Positions 45,998 to 54,340 of a stretch of 64,000 nucleotides of DNA are shown piece by piece. The first letter of the stretch is position 1; every line of letters starts with the position of its first letter. The position numbers and the translations under genes are program-made. The DNA is from Mucilaginibacter paludis DSM 18603 (lineage in GTDB: Bacteria; Bacteroidota; Bacteroidia; Sphingobacteriales; Sphingobacteriaceae), in contig NZ_CM001403.1 in NCBI RefSeq assembly GCF_000166195.2, positions 6,773,877-6,837,876 on the forward strand, written 5' to 3'. The notes beneath the pieces were generated by a model that saw only the letters and a list, made by a program, of their open reading frames with translations, searched no databases and was not told where the DNA came from.

Positions 45998-47062
45998 ATG
46001 AAACAAGGTACACAATTAGATTTTAGCGGACAAACTATTTTTGTTGGCATAGATGTACACAAGAAGTCCTGGAAGGTCAGCCTTCGCAGCACCCATATGG
46101 AGCTAAAGACGTTTTCCCAGGAACCTTCACCTAAGGCCTTAAGCGGGCATCTACAACAGAACTATCCTTCGGCCGATTACAGGCTCGTTTACGAAGCCGG
46201 TTTTTGCGGCTTTGGCTATCAGCGACAGTTTAGTGAGCTGGGGATGTCCTGCATCGTCGTAAATCCTGCCGATGTCCCGCTGACAGACAAGGAAAAGCAG
46301 CGCAAATCAGATACGGTCGATTGCCGGAAACTCAGTAAAACATTAAGTGAAGGAGCCCTGAAAGGTATCTTCGTGCCTGGCATCGAGCAACAGGATGACC
46401 GCGGTATTATCCGTGTTTACCAGCAAATGATCAAAGATCAGACACGCTATAAGAACCGAATAAAAGGATGGCTTAACTTCCAGGACCAGTCGGTGACGGT
46501 AGACACCGATAAATACTGGTCGAATCATTATATCTGCCTGCTCAAGGCCCTTTGCTTGCCTTCATCAGCACGGATCAACCTGGATATTCTGCTACAGGGA
46601 TACCAGCAGACCCGTATCATGGTACTCACAGCCACCAGGGAAGTCAGAGCCCTATCCAGGCAGCCACGTTATCAACAAATTATAAAACTGATCCGGACCA
46701 TCCCCGGTATAGGCGAGATTACCGCCTTATTATTTGTCACAGAGATCGGCGACATTGAACGCTTTGATTCCCTGGATGCCTTGTGTGGATATATAGGCTT
46801 GGTACCGGATATGCATAGTTCCGGCGATCAAAAAATCATATTGGGGCTCACTAAAAGAGCTCATCATCAATTACGGGAGAAGCTTATCGAGGCCTCTTGG
46901 ATAGCTGTCAGGCTCGACCCGGCCATGACGCTGGCTTTCAATAACCTTTGCAAAAAAATGAAAAAGAATAAGGCCATCATCAGGATAGCTAAAAAAATGC
47001 TCAACCGGATACGGTTCGTTATGAAGAATCAAAAACCTTACGTAACTTCGGTTGTCAAATAA
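45998..47062 (+). CDS. IS110-family transposase
   Basis: 354 residues. RuvC-like DEDD domain with VGIDVHKKSWKVSL (Asp), VYEAGFCGFGYQ (Glu) and KSDTVDCRKLS (Asp pair). The C-terminal Tnp20 domain has IRTIPGIGEITALLFVTEIG, GYIGLVPDMHSSGD (active-site Ser region) and a final helix. Element ends cannot be set by eye because IS110 members lack simple inverted repeats. The left end probably lies in the CTTATCGCTCG repeat around 45897. IS110 elements encode a bridge RNA in a non-coding end, which should be sought at 45898-45997 and 47063-47230. Confidence 0.92.
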   Translation: MKQGTQLDFSGQTIFVGIDVHKKSWKVSLRSTHMELKTFSQEPSPKALSGHLQQNYPSADYRLVYEAGFCGFGYQRQFSELGMSCIVVNPADVPLTDKEKQRKSDTVDCRKLSKTLSEGALKGIFVPGIEQQDDRGIIRVYQQMIKDQTRYKNRIKGWLNFQDQSVTVDTDKYWSNHYICLLKALCLPSSARINLDILLQGYQQTRIMVLTATREVRALSRQPRYQQIIKLIRTIPGIGEITALLFVTEIGDIERFDSLDALCGYIGLVPDMHSSGDQKIILGLTKRAHHQLREKLIEASWIAVRLDPAMTLAFNNLCKKMKKNKAIIRIAKKMLNRIRFVMKNQKPYVTSVVK

Positions 47063-48045
47063 GTCCACAAGGACAAATGCCTGATAAAGCCGGTTTGGTT
47101 TTTTTATGAAATGGGCAAACCGAAGCGAGGGATCTGCGGCCCGAAAGGTGTCTGCTATACAAAAGGTTACGGTTGCCCTTTTATCCAAATAATTTGAACG
47201 CGATCCTGCAGCCTGCAAAGTGTCTGCTTATAGGAGGTTAGCTGGTCATTTATCAACGCATTAAAATAAAAATTCGTGAAGGTTTTTTTAGCCATTCAGT
47301 GAACAGGATAAATAAAAAGCCTCCTTTGACAGAGGCCTTTATCCGTGGTTCAGCAAATCATATTGCTGGCAGGTTGCTCCTCAGCAGCGCCTGTTTCCTC
47401 TTTTGATTTGCACTGGAAAGTTAAACAAACAGGGCCATGCTTTGACCAAAAATATTTAAAACATTTAAGCAATACGTGTTATAACCCCTTTTTAAGCCCT
47501 TTTGCCTCGTTTACCTTGCATATTTCATCATAGGAGGTCCCTCGTACCTCGGGATGACAGAGTGGTGAGCGAAGGCAAGAAGGCAGGATGTAAGAAGCAG
47601 GAGGCAAAAAAAAAGCAAGACAACTAAACCATGAGCGTAAAGCGCAGCAAGCATGCATAGGCAAAAACAAATTGTGCGCTAACTAAAGAAATACGAAGAG
47701 TTGGTGGGGACATCAACTTTGGGATTCAATCAATCAATTAATCAATCAATGCCCCCTCCCCCAGCGTTAGCGATTGCAGTGAATACCGGCCATGTGGCTA
47801 AGGCCTGCGCAGTATAAACGGAAAGCGCGGGCCGGAGGCAACGCCCTGTTGAGCCAGAAGCAGGAAGCTGGAAGCCAGAGGCGAGAGGCAAGAAGCGAGA
47901 AGCAGGAAGCACTCCCGATTGGATAGCCCAGCCCTCAATCAAACCTTAAAGCCCTGTAACCTTAAAACTTTTCAACCTGCCAACTTTAAAACCTGCCAAC
48001 TTTACAACCTTACAACCTTACAACTTTTCAACCGCTCCACCAATT
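47063..48045. repeat. Repeat-filled gap between IS110-type gene and terS
   Basis: Holds GTGTCTGCT words (47147, 47219), a weak hairpin with GCCTC/GAGGC (47318-47337), a GGGATGACA word (47550), GAAGCAGGAAGC words (47580-47610, 47855-47910), one unit of the GTTGGTGGGGACA family (47650-47725), the GC-rich palindromic family (47757-47850) and CCAACTTT words (47960-48030). No gene. Confidence 0.75.
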
Positions 48046-48093
48046 ATTCCCAAACAAAACATTAGTTATAATTTATTAAAAACCTTATCTTTG
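48046..48093 (+). promoter_or_regulatory. terS promoter with phage-shared box
   Basis: ATTCCCAAACAAAACAT then TAGTTATAATT at 48046-48073, followed by TATCTTTG (48086-48093), 20 nt before the terS ATG. Nearly the same as the gp36 promoter on the other strand 4.7 kb away. Confidence 0.65.
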
Positions 48094-48112
48094 AGATAAA
48101 TTATTACCCTTT

Positions 48113-48820
48113 ATGCAAAACGATGATCAAGATTTGCTTAGTCCGCGGGAGAAGCTTTTTGCGGATAGCTACCTCACGCACCTGAACAAGAGCCGGGCGG
48201 CGGCGCAGGCGGGGTACGCATCGAGAAATTCGCCTTACCAGATTTATAACCGGCCAAGGGTGCGGCAGTATATTGAGGAGCGGCTAAACCAATACGCTAT
48301 ATCGGCCGCCGAGCTTACCAAGCTGATTAGCGATACCGCCCAGGGCAACTTAACCGACTACTTTAGGCCGGTGCAAAAAATAGTGATCCCCAAGGTGACC
48401 AAAGGCCTGCAAGAACTGATTGATAACCTGCAATGCCAACTGGACATTGAAACCGAATACCTGAACTCCATACAGCCCGAAGCGACCGAGAAAAAGCAAT
48501 TGGACACCGCCATCCGCGCGCTGGAGCGTGATATTGCCCGCCTTAAAATTGAGCTCGACAAAAACCCCAACGCCACCCGCATTGTGGATGGCGAGCCCTA
48601 CCTGAGTAACGAAATGCAGCTGGATATTGAGGCCGTGGTGGCCGATAAAGAGAGATGCAAAGTAAAATCGATCAAGTACTCTAAAACCGGGGGCTACAGC
48701 ATCGAGATGTACTCGGCCCTGGATGCCCAGGAGAAATTAGCCAAAATGCACGGCCTCTATAAAAAGGACAACGAACAATCGGCCCCGCAAAACGTGATTA
48801 GGATTGGGTATGGGGATTGA
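48113..48820 (+). CDS. Phage terminase small subunit
   Basis: 235 residues. The N-terminal helix-turn-helix region (LSPREKLFADSYLTHLNKSRAAAQAGY, in parts) and RPRVRQYIEERLNQY are typical of Terminase_2. The middle has a coiled part (residues ~110-160) and the C-terminus matches LDAQEKLAKMHGLY. It binds phage DNA for packaging. It is separated from terL by 920 bp of repeats, whereas terS and terL are normally adjacent. Confidence 0.88.
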   Translation: MQNDDQDLLSPREKLFADSYLTHLNKSRAAAQAGYASRNSPYQIYNRPRVRQYIEERLNQYAISAAELTKLISDTAQGNLTDYFRPVQKIVIPKVTKGLQELIDNLQCQLDIETEYLNSIQPEATEKKQLDTAIRALERDIARLKIELDKNPNATRIVDGEPYLSNEMQLDIEAVVADKERCKVKSIKYSKTGGYSIEMYSALDAQEKLAKMHGLYKKDNEQSAPQNVIRIGYGD

Positions 48821-49740
48821 TTGGTTATTGGGTTATTGGTTATTGAGTTATTGGTTACTGGTTATTGGTTATTGGTTATTGGGTTAGCGGGTTAGTCGTT
48901 AAATGAGTTTTTTATCTGGCTGCACCTTTACCTAAAACTTTGCCATCCAAGCAACCGATCGGCCAGCCTAAAAAACAGTGATGAAGTTTGAACCTCGTAG
49001 ATTTCTTGGTGCAGAGGCAGAAGTGCGCAAAGGCCAGACTGCACGCCGGGCCGGGAGCTGGCCTCGCGGGTGGAAGGATCGGGCAGTCTTGATTTTTTTG
49101 GTTCTTTTTGTATCAAGACAAAAAGAACAAAGCCCTTCCCGCGGCGTTTGAGCGGGCCGATATTGTAAATTAAGAATACTGATTACCAGAGCAATAATAC
49201 GCATTGATGATCAGCGACTTAAACCCACGTTATTGTAAGCCACAAGGAACGTTTTGCCAGAATTTACTACAGACCATTCCCAAGTGCTTGTTAGATCGCA
49301 GACTTATCGCTGCAAAAGTTCCCTCGTACCTCGGGATGACAGGGTGGAGAAGCAGAGAGGCCATTTGCACAAGCTTGTTTTGCAGCATACTTATCGCTCG
49401 AAAAAGTTCCCTCGTTCCTCGGGATGACAGGGTGGTGAAGCAGAGAGGCCATTTGCAAATGCTTGTTATGCATACTTATCGCTCAAAAAAGTTCCCTCGT
49501 ACCTCGGGATGACAGGGTGGTGAAGCAGAGAGGCCATTTGCGCTTACTTGTTTTGCAGCAGACTTATTGCTCGCAAAAGTTCCCTCGTACCTCGGGATGA
49601 CAGGGTGGTGAAAGGAGGATGTTTGCATAAGTTGCCAATATCCTCACCAACAACTCAACTCACAACAAATAACCAACAACCCGATAAAAACCTTCCAACC
49701 TTCCAACTTTAAAACTTTCCAACCTTCCAACTCCCCCACC
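48821..49740. repeat. 920-bp repeat tract between terS and terL
   Basis: GGTTATTGGG words (48822-48890), R1 copy 3 (48966-49185; hairpin arms 49101-49111 and 49118-49128), then an ~87-bp tandem array (49283-49612), and AACCTTCCAAC words (49690-49735) up to the terL ATG. No gene. Confidence 0.85.
49283..49618. repeat. Four ~87-bp tandem units
   Basis: CTTATCGC (or CTTATTGC) recurs at 49303, 49390, 49475 and 49563, each followed by AAAAGTTCCCTCGT, CCTCGGGATGACAGGGTGG and GAAGCAGAGAGGCCATTTGC. Periods are 87, 85 and 88 bp. Confidence 0.95.
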
Positions 49741-51183
49741 ATGAACGAAATCAAAATCACCTTTAACCCCAACCTCTTTAACAACGTGTACTGGCACTTG
49801 TTAAAGGCCTTTGACGACAACCAGATCCGGTTTATCTGGGTTTACGGCGGCTCGTCGGCCAGTAAAACCTACTCGGTGGTGCAACTTACGCTGGTGCGGA
49901 TGCTGGAGCAGACCAACCAAAACACCTTTGTGCTGCGCAAATACGGGGTCGACATCCGCGACAGCATCTACTCGGATTTTAAAAACCTGATTGCCGACTG
50001 GGGCCTGGGCGCTTACTTCAGCATCCAGCAAAACTATATTTTGTGCAAGGCCAGCGGCTCGTACATCCGTTTCCGCGGACTGGACGACAGCGAAAAGATC
50101 AAGGGGATCAGCAATTTTAAGAAGGTGATTTTGGAAGAGGTGAGCCAGTTTGACGAGGTGGACTACAAGCAGATCCGCAAGCGGCTGCGGGGGCAGCTGG
50201 GCCAGCAGATCATCGGTATTTTTAACCCCGTGAGCGAGGATCACTGGATCAAGAACCACATCTTCGACCAGGAAGTGCTACAGCCCATAGAAAGCAACAT
50301 CAGCGGGATGTGGCGCAACGAGCCGGGTAACCTGCTGATTTTGAAAACCAATTACCTGGACAATCGCTACATTGTGGGCCCGCAGTTTGTTGACCAGCAT
50401 GCCATTGCCGATTTTGAGCGCGATAAGATCAGCGATTACAACTACTACCAAATTTACGGCCTGGGCAACTGGGGCAAGCTGCGCACCGGCGGCGAGTTTT
50501 GGAAGGATTTTAACGCCAGTCGCAACAGTGCCCGGGTGAACTGGAACGAGGCCCTGCCCCTGCACCTGAGCTGGGACGAGAACGTAAACCCCTACCTCAC
50601 CTGCCTGGTATGGCAAATTGAGGGCAAAACGGCCACCCAGATTGACGAGATTTGCCTGGAAGACCCGCGCAACCGTGTACACCATGTTTGCGCCGAGTTT
50701 GCCAGTCGCTACCCGCCAGCCCGCGTAAAGGGCCTGTACATTTACGGCGACCGCACCTCCATCAAGCAAGATACCAAGCTCGAGAAAGGCGAAAACTTTT
50801 TCACCCGTATTTTGCAGCTGCTGCAACCCTACGCACCTACGCTGCGCATGCAGAGCGCCAACCCCTCCATTGTGCAATCGGCAGGGTTTATCAACCAGAT
50901 TTACGCCGGGCGCATCCCCGGCCTGCAGATCATCATCGGCGAAAACTGCCGCCGCTCGCTCCACGACTACCAATACGCCATTGAAGACAGCGACGGCACC
51001 CTCAAAAAAACCAAGAAACAGCACCCCCTAACCAAAGTAAGCTACGAAGAATTTGGCCACCCCAGCGATGCCAAACGCTACCTGCTCACCCAGGCCTTCG
51101 CCACCGAATACCAAGCCTACCTTAAAGGCGACAAAAAAATCCAGATCCGCACGGGGAAACCGCTGCATAAGCATGGGTATTGA
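49741..51183 (+). CDS. Phage terminase large subunit (PBSX-type)
   Basis: 480 residues. ATPase domain with Walker A VYGGSSASKTYS (residues ~34-45) and Walker B KVILEEVSQF, then a nuclease domain with YGDRTSIKQD as one acidic site and LHDYQYAIED further on. It packages DNA into the head. Full length, with a stop before IS B. Confidence 0.92.
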   Translation: MNEIKITFNPNLFNNVYWHLLKAFDDNQIRFIWVYGGSSASKTYSVVQLTLVRMLEQTNQNTFVLRKYGVDIRDSIYSDFKNLIADWGLGAYFSIQQNYILCKASGSYIRFRGLDDSEKIKGISNFKKVILEEVSQFDEVDYKQIRKRLRGQLGQQIIGIFNPVSEDHWIKNHIFDQEVLQPIESNISGMWRNEPGNLLILKTNYLDNRYIVGPQFVDQHAIADFERDKISDYNYYQIYGLGNWGKLRTGGEFWKDFNASRNSARVNWNEALPLHLSWDENVNPYLTCLVWQIEGKTATQIDEICLEDPRNRVHHVCAEFASRYPPARVKGLYIYGDRTSIKQDTKLEKGENFFTRILQLLQPYAPTLRMQSANPSIVQSAGFINQIYAGRIPGLQIIIGENCRRSLHDYQYAIEDSDGTLKKTKKQHPLTKVSYEEFGHPSDAKRYLLTQAFATEYQAYLKGDKKIQIRTGKPLHKHGY

Positions 51184-51265
51184 GCCCCCTCTAAACCGCG
51201 TAGCGCTCATGCACACCAAAACAAACCAAGGTGCATAATCTCCCCCGGTAGGCATATGCGTCAAC

Positions 51266-52588
51266 CTAAGGTAAAAAGGCAATATCGAAATCCTGTTCAA
51301 AATTGGGTCTGACTCTTTTATCGTAGGAGCAGTACCTGGCTAAAGTAATTAGATGATATCCTATCTTGCCCTTATAACTTTCTATGGCTTTAACGACCTG
51401 TATTATTTTAGAGGCATTTTTTATGAGATACCGGACTACTTTTATCATACTCAAGCCCCTTTTCTGATGTTTTTTGATGATCATTCTGGCAGGCGAAAAG
51501 ATATACTGGATGTAAATGATGATCATGATAAATCTCGCATAAAGGATAAGTGACAGTTGTTTTTTCGAAACATTATGGATCTTAGAAAACTCCATGTTAC
51601 TTTTCCAGGATTTGAATATGATTTCAATCCGCCACCTCAGGCTATATACTTTGAAAAGAAAGTTATAATCTGCGTCCTGTCTGGAAATGGTAGTCATAAA
51701 AATGGACCATGACATCAGGGCCAGGCACTCTTTACCCGGTTCCTTTTTGGCCTCTTTCTTAGCCTTCATCCTGCGCCTGTTTGCAATTTCGTCACTTACA
51801 GGCAAGGCGACTATCCTGATTTTTGTACCTTTTTCATTATTTAAAGTAACCTCAAAATCAAGCTGTTTTTTTGATTGTAATTCGGTGAGCAGGTTAATTC
51901 TTTCTTTTGTTTGGCTGTCTAAAAGTACTATATTACTCTGATGCCTGTATATGCAGTCCGCTTCTGCTGTCCAATGCCTCTCGATTTCTTTAAGGGTTAG
52001 ATACCCCCTGTCCCGAATAACAAGGTCGCCCTTTTCTATTGTTAATTCGGGGGCGGCTTCCTGATCGTTCTTAGTATAAGAATCGATGGTAAAATAAATA
52101 AAGCTTTCAGTTATCAAATCGTAAACACACTTGATCCGGGCATTACAAACACTGGGACTGGGCGTTTGGAGACCCCGGAAAAAAAAGCAAAACAACTAAA
52201 GGGGCAACTTAATGATTGTGCTGTCCTGCACTAAAACACGCTTAAATTTACCTGCCCTGCGCAATGAATCGATTTCTTCCTTTCCGATTCTACTGATAAT
52301 AACAAGGGCCAGTATCTTTTTTAAAAAAAGCACACATGATTCTTTGCTTGTCTTTTTTGCAATTGCCTGCCTACTTACAGAAACAGTAGTTTCCGCATCT
52401 ATTTTTGCCGCCAGATCATTAAAGCTAACCGTTCCATGCGTGGCCGCGCAGCAAATGGCATATAAAATATCGGCAGGCTCTATAAGACCTTTCCGTATCA
52501 GAAATCCGGTATCAATTGCTATTTTCTTTATTTGATCAGCACCAATGTTCATGGCATTTAGCAACGCTAAAAAATCGACCTTTTTCAT
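51266..52588 (-). pseudogene. IS4-family transposase (IS B) with an in-frame TAG
   Basis: Reading from ATG 52588 the frame gives VLVQDSTIIKLPL (first Asp), then TAG (52198-52196), then continues in the same frame with LFCFFFRG, VCNARIKCVYDL, IRDRGYLTL (second Asp) and YSLRWRIEIIFKSWK (Y-R-E-K signature). Everything but the stop codon is intact, so a single base change is the cause. The element may now need a partner in trans, or the stop may be read through. Confidence 0.85.
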
Positions 52589-52622
52589 TATGTCTTTTTG
52601 ATTAATGGGTAAAATAATTTAT

Positions 52623-52650
52623 ATTTACATAGTATATATACTATGTAAAT
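52623..52650. promoter_or_regulatory. Perfect 28-bp palindrome in the divergent promoter region of IS B
   Basis: Arms ATTTACATAGTATA and TATACTATGTAAAT are fully complementary. It lies 35 bp before the transposase ATG and 13 bp before the AbrB-like ATG, so a bound dimer would affect both genes. A likely operator for the passenger regulator (inference). Confidence 0.7.
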
Positions 52651-52662
52651 TAATCAAAAAAA

Positions 52663-52866
52663 ATGGGATATAAAGTAAAAGTTCAAAAAGTTGAGCGAGG
52701 AGGCACCAAATCGTTTTATGTAAACTTCCCGGCAGCAGTTGCCGATGCTTGCCTGTTAGAAAAAGGCGAAGAAATGGAATGGTTGATAGAAGATAGAAAT
52801 AGCTTCGTACTAAAACGTGTAAAGAAAGCCAAAACTAATCTTCCCAAACAAGAAAAAGACAAGTGA
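52663..52866 (+). CDS. SpoVT/AbrB-like small DNA-binding protein, IS passenger
   Basis: 67 residues. The core (VQKVERGGTKSFYVNFPAAV, then EKGEEMEWLIED and SFVLKRVKK) follows the swapped-hairpin AbrB pattern: beta strand, PxxV-type turn, then GxxWxIE. A basic tail follows. It lies wholly inside IS B, divergent from the transposase. Probable role: repress the divergent promoters. Confidence 0.75.
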   Translation: MGYKVKVQKVERGGTKSFYVNFPAAVADACLLEKGEEMEWLIEDRNSFVLKRVKKAKTNLPKQEKDK

Positions 52867-52965
52867 AATTAATCGCGCAAACATCTTCTCCAATAATGTA
52901 AGGTGTTAGGTTGACGCATATGCCCGGTAGGGGAGACTTTTCTCACGCAATAACAACCACCACGC

Positions 52966-53363
52966 GTCATAGAGGAGGTACGACGAAGCAATCTCTACAC
53001 AGGCAGAGCGGCTCTGCAAGTTCGCCCTGTAAAGCTTAGAGATTGCTTCGTCGTTCCGCCTCGCAATCACGTTTTTTTTTAAGTCATTGTCTATCAATCA
53101 AAACAACCTTCTCCACCCGTCATTGCGAGGTACGAAGCAATCTCTACACAGGCAGAGCGGCTCTGCAAGTTCGCCCTGTATAGCTTAGAGATTGCTTCGT
53201 CGTCCCTCCTCGCAATGACGATTTTTTTGTATTGGTTCTAAGACAAAAACAACAACAACACCCGTCATTGAGTAACGAAGCAACCTCTACATAGGCAGAG
53301 CAGCTCTGTAGGTTCGCCCTGTATAGCTTATAGATTGCTTCGTCGTTCCGCCTCGCAATCACG
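52966..53363. repeat. Three spaced palindromic repeats with GACGAAGCAATCTCT
   Basis: Three ~100-bp units (52966-53070, 53120-53222, 53263-53363). Each has arms GAAGCAATCTCTA and AGATTGCTTCGTC, inner words GGCAGAGC and GCTCTGCA, and ends CGCAATSACG. A known type of bacterial dispersed palindrome. Fills the gap between IS B and the GNAT gene. Confidence 0.9.
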
Positions 53364-53370
53364 ATTCAAC

Positions 53371-53787
53371 CTACATCACCATCTTATAATGCCTTATCCC
53401 CGCTTCCTCAAACTCTTCGCCAACTTTTTTAAAGCCAAAACGTTCGTAAAGGCTTGCGGCCTGTACCTGGGCGTGCAGGTAAACATAGTGTGCATCAGCC
53501 GGTAAATCATCTAAAACGGCCTGCACCAGGGCCTGGCCTACACCTGCGCCCCTAAATTTGGCCAGTACGGCAAAACGCTCTAACTTATAACCTTTATCGG
53601 TTTTGCGCCAGCGCGAGGCACCAGCAGGCACGCCACTAACAGTAGCTAAAAAGTGTATCGATTCATCCTCAAACTCCCACTCCAACTCGGGCGGACAGTT
53701 TTGTTCGCCCACAAACACCTCCCGCCTAATGGCAAATACATTTTCCAAATCGGCCGGGGCCGTAACCTTATTTACTAATAGCAGCAT
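53371..53787 (-). CDS. GNAT-family N-acetyltransferase
   Basis: 138 residues. Motif A region LERFAVLAKFRGAGVGQALVQ carries the acetyl-CoA pyrophosphate loop RGAGVG; motif B has YLHAQVQAASLYERFGFKKVG. Resembles ElaA-type members. Overlaps the upstream iron-permease-like gene by 20 bp. Confidence 0.9.
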   Translation of the reverse strand: MLLLVNKVTAPADLENVFAIRREVFVGEQNCPPELEWEFEDESIHFLATVSGVPAGASRWRKTDKGYKLERFAVLAKFRGAGVGQALVQAVLDDLPADAHYVYLHAQVQAASLYERFGFKKVGEEFEEAGIRHYKMVM

Positions 53788-54265
53788 GTTTTTTATTTTC
53801 CCTCTCGCGGTGGTAATTAATCCGCTCCGCTTTATTTAAATGGTTGTCATCGGCGGCATCTATCGAGTGCGTGCAACCCAGCTCTTCTTCCTGTTTAGCT
53901 AAAATAGATAAACGTATATAAAATTTACGCAACTGGTCCAGCTCCTTCTCCGTAATATCCTCAATATTTACCATCCGGTTGCTGGCACCCTGGTGGGCGG
54001 CTATCAGCTCGTTCAATTTCAAATGGATGGCCTTTGAATCCTTGTTTTGCGATTTCTGGATCAAAAACACCATTAAAAAAGTAATAATAGTGGTGCCTGT
54101 ATTAATAATGAGCTGCCAGGTGGTTGAATAACTAAATATTGGCCCGGTAAGCGCCCATACCACAATACTGGCCGAGGCCAATATAAAAGCCGTTGAGCTG
54201 CCCGTGGCCGTTGTAGCCCAGTTAGAAAAACGCTCGAAGAAATTTTTTTTATTATGATTGCCCAT
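53768..54265 (-). CDS. Low-affinity iron permease-family membrane protein
   Basis: 165 residues. FFERFSNWATTATGSSTAFI at the start, two hydrophobic segments (~22-42 and 50-70: FSYSTTWQLIINTGTTIITFLMVFLIQ in parts) and KAIHLKLNELI, a typical motif of PF04120. The C-terminal 60 residues are charged and cytosolic. Bacterial members have no proven iron transport. Operon with the GNAT gene. Confidence 0.85.
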   Translation of the reverse strand: MGNHNKKNFFERFSNWATTATGSSTAFILASASIVVWALTGPIFSYSTTWQLIINTGTTIITFLMVFLIQKSQNKDSKAIHLKLNELIAAHQGASNRMVNIEDITEKELDQLRKFYIRLSILAKQEEELGCTHSIDAADDNHLNKAERINYHRERENKKHAAISK

Positions 54266-54289
54266 AAGTTAATGATTTTAATCATTAAC

Positions 54290-54322
54290 AAAAAAACGCC
54301 GGCGTTGTTGCCGACGTTTCTG
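54290..54322 (-). terminator. Terminator of fbaA
   Basis: On the minus strand ACGTCGGC - AACAAC - GCCGGCGT followed by seven T. One mismatch in the stem. Lies ~20 bp past the fbaA stop. Confidence 0.8.
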
Positions 54323-54340
54323 GTTTTAATGTTATTTTAA

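Larger units (their letters stand above)
51253..52922. mobile_element. IS4-family insertion sequence B with passenger gene
   Basis: Inverted repeats of 17 bp, CATATGCGTCAACCTAA (51253-51269) and its complement (52906-52922). Exact 9-bp target duplication CCCGGTAGG (51244-51252, 52923-52931). It encloses a transposase gene on the minus strand and a 67-residue AbrB-like gene on the plus strand, with a 28-bp palindrome between their starts. Confidence 0.92.

Noticed and set aside
49283..49618. Possible CRISPR array
   Set aside because: The whole 87-bp unit repeats, including what would be spacers; no cas genes.
49801..51024. Two long minus-strand ORFs opposite terL
   Set aside because: Antisense to a clear terminase; hydrophobic Val/Leu-rich composition typical of shadow frames in GC-rich codons.
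52966..53363. Possible CRISPR array
   Set aside because: Three units only, palindromic and ~100 bp long with no unique 30-40 bp spacers and no cas genes.
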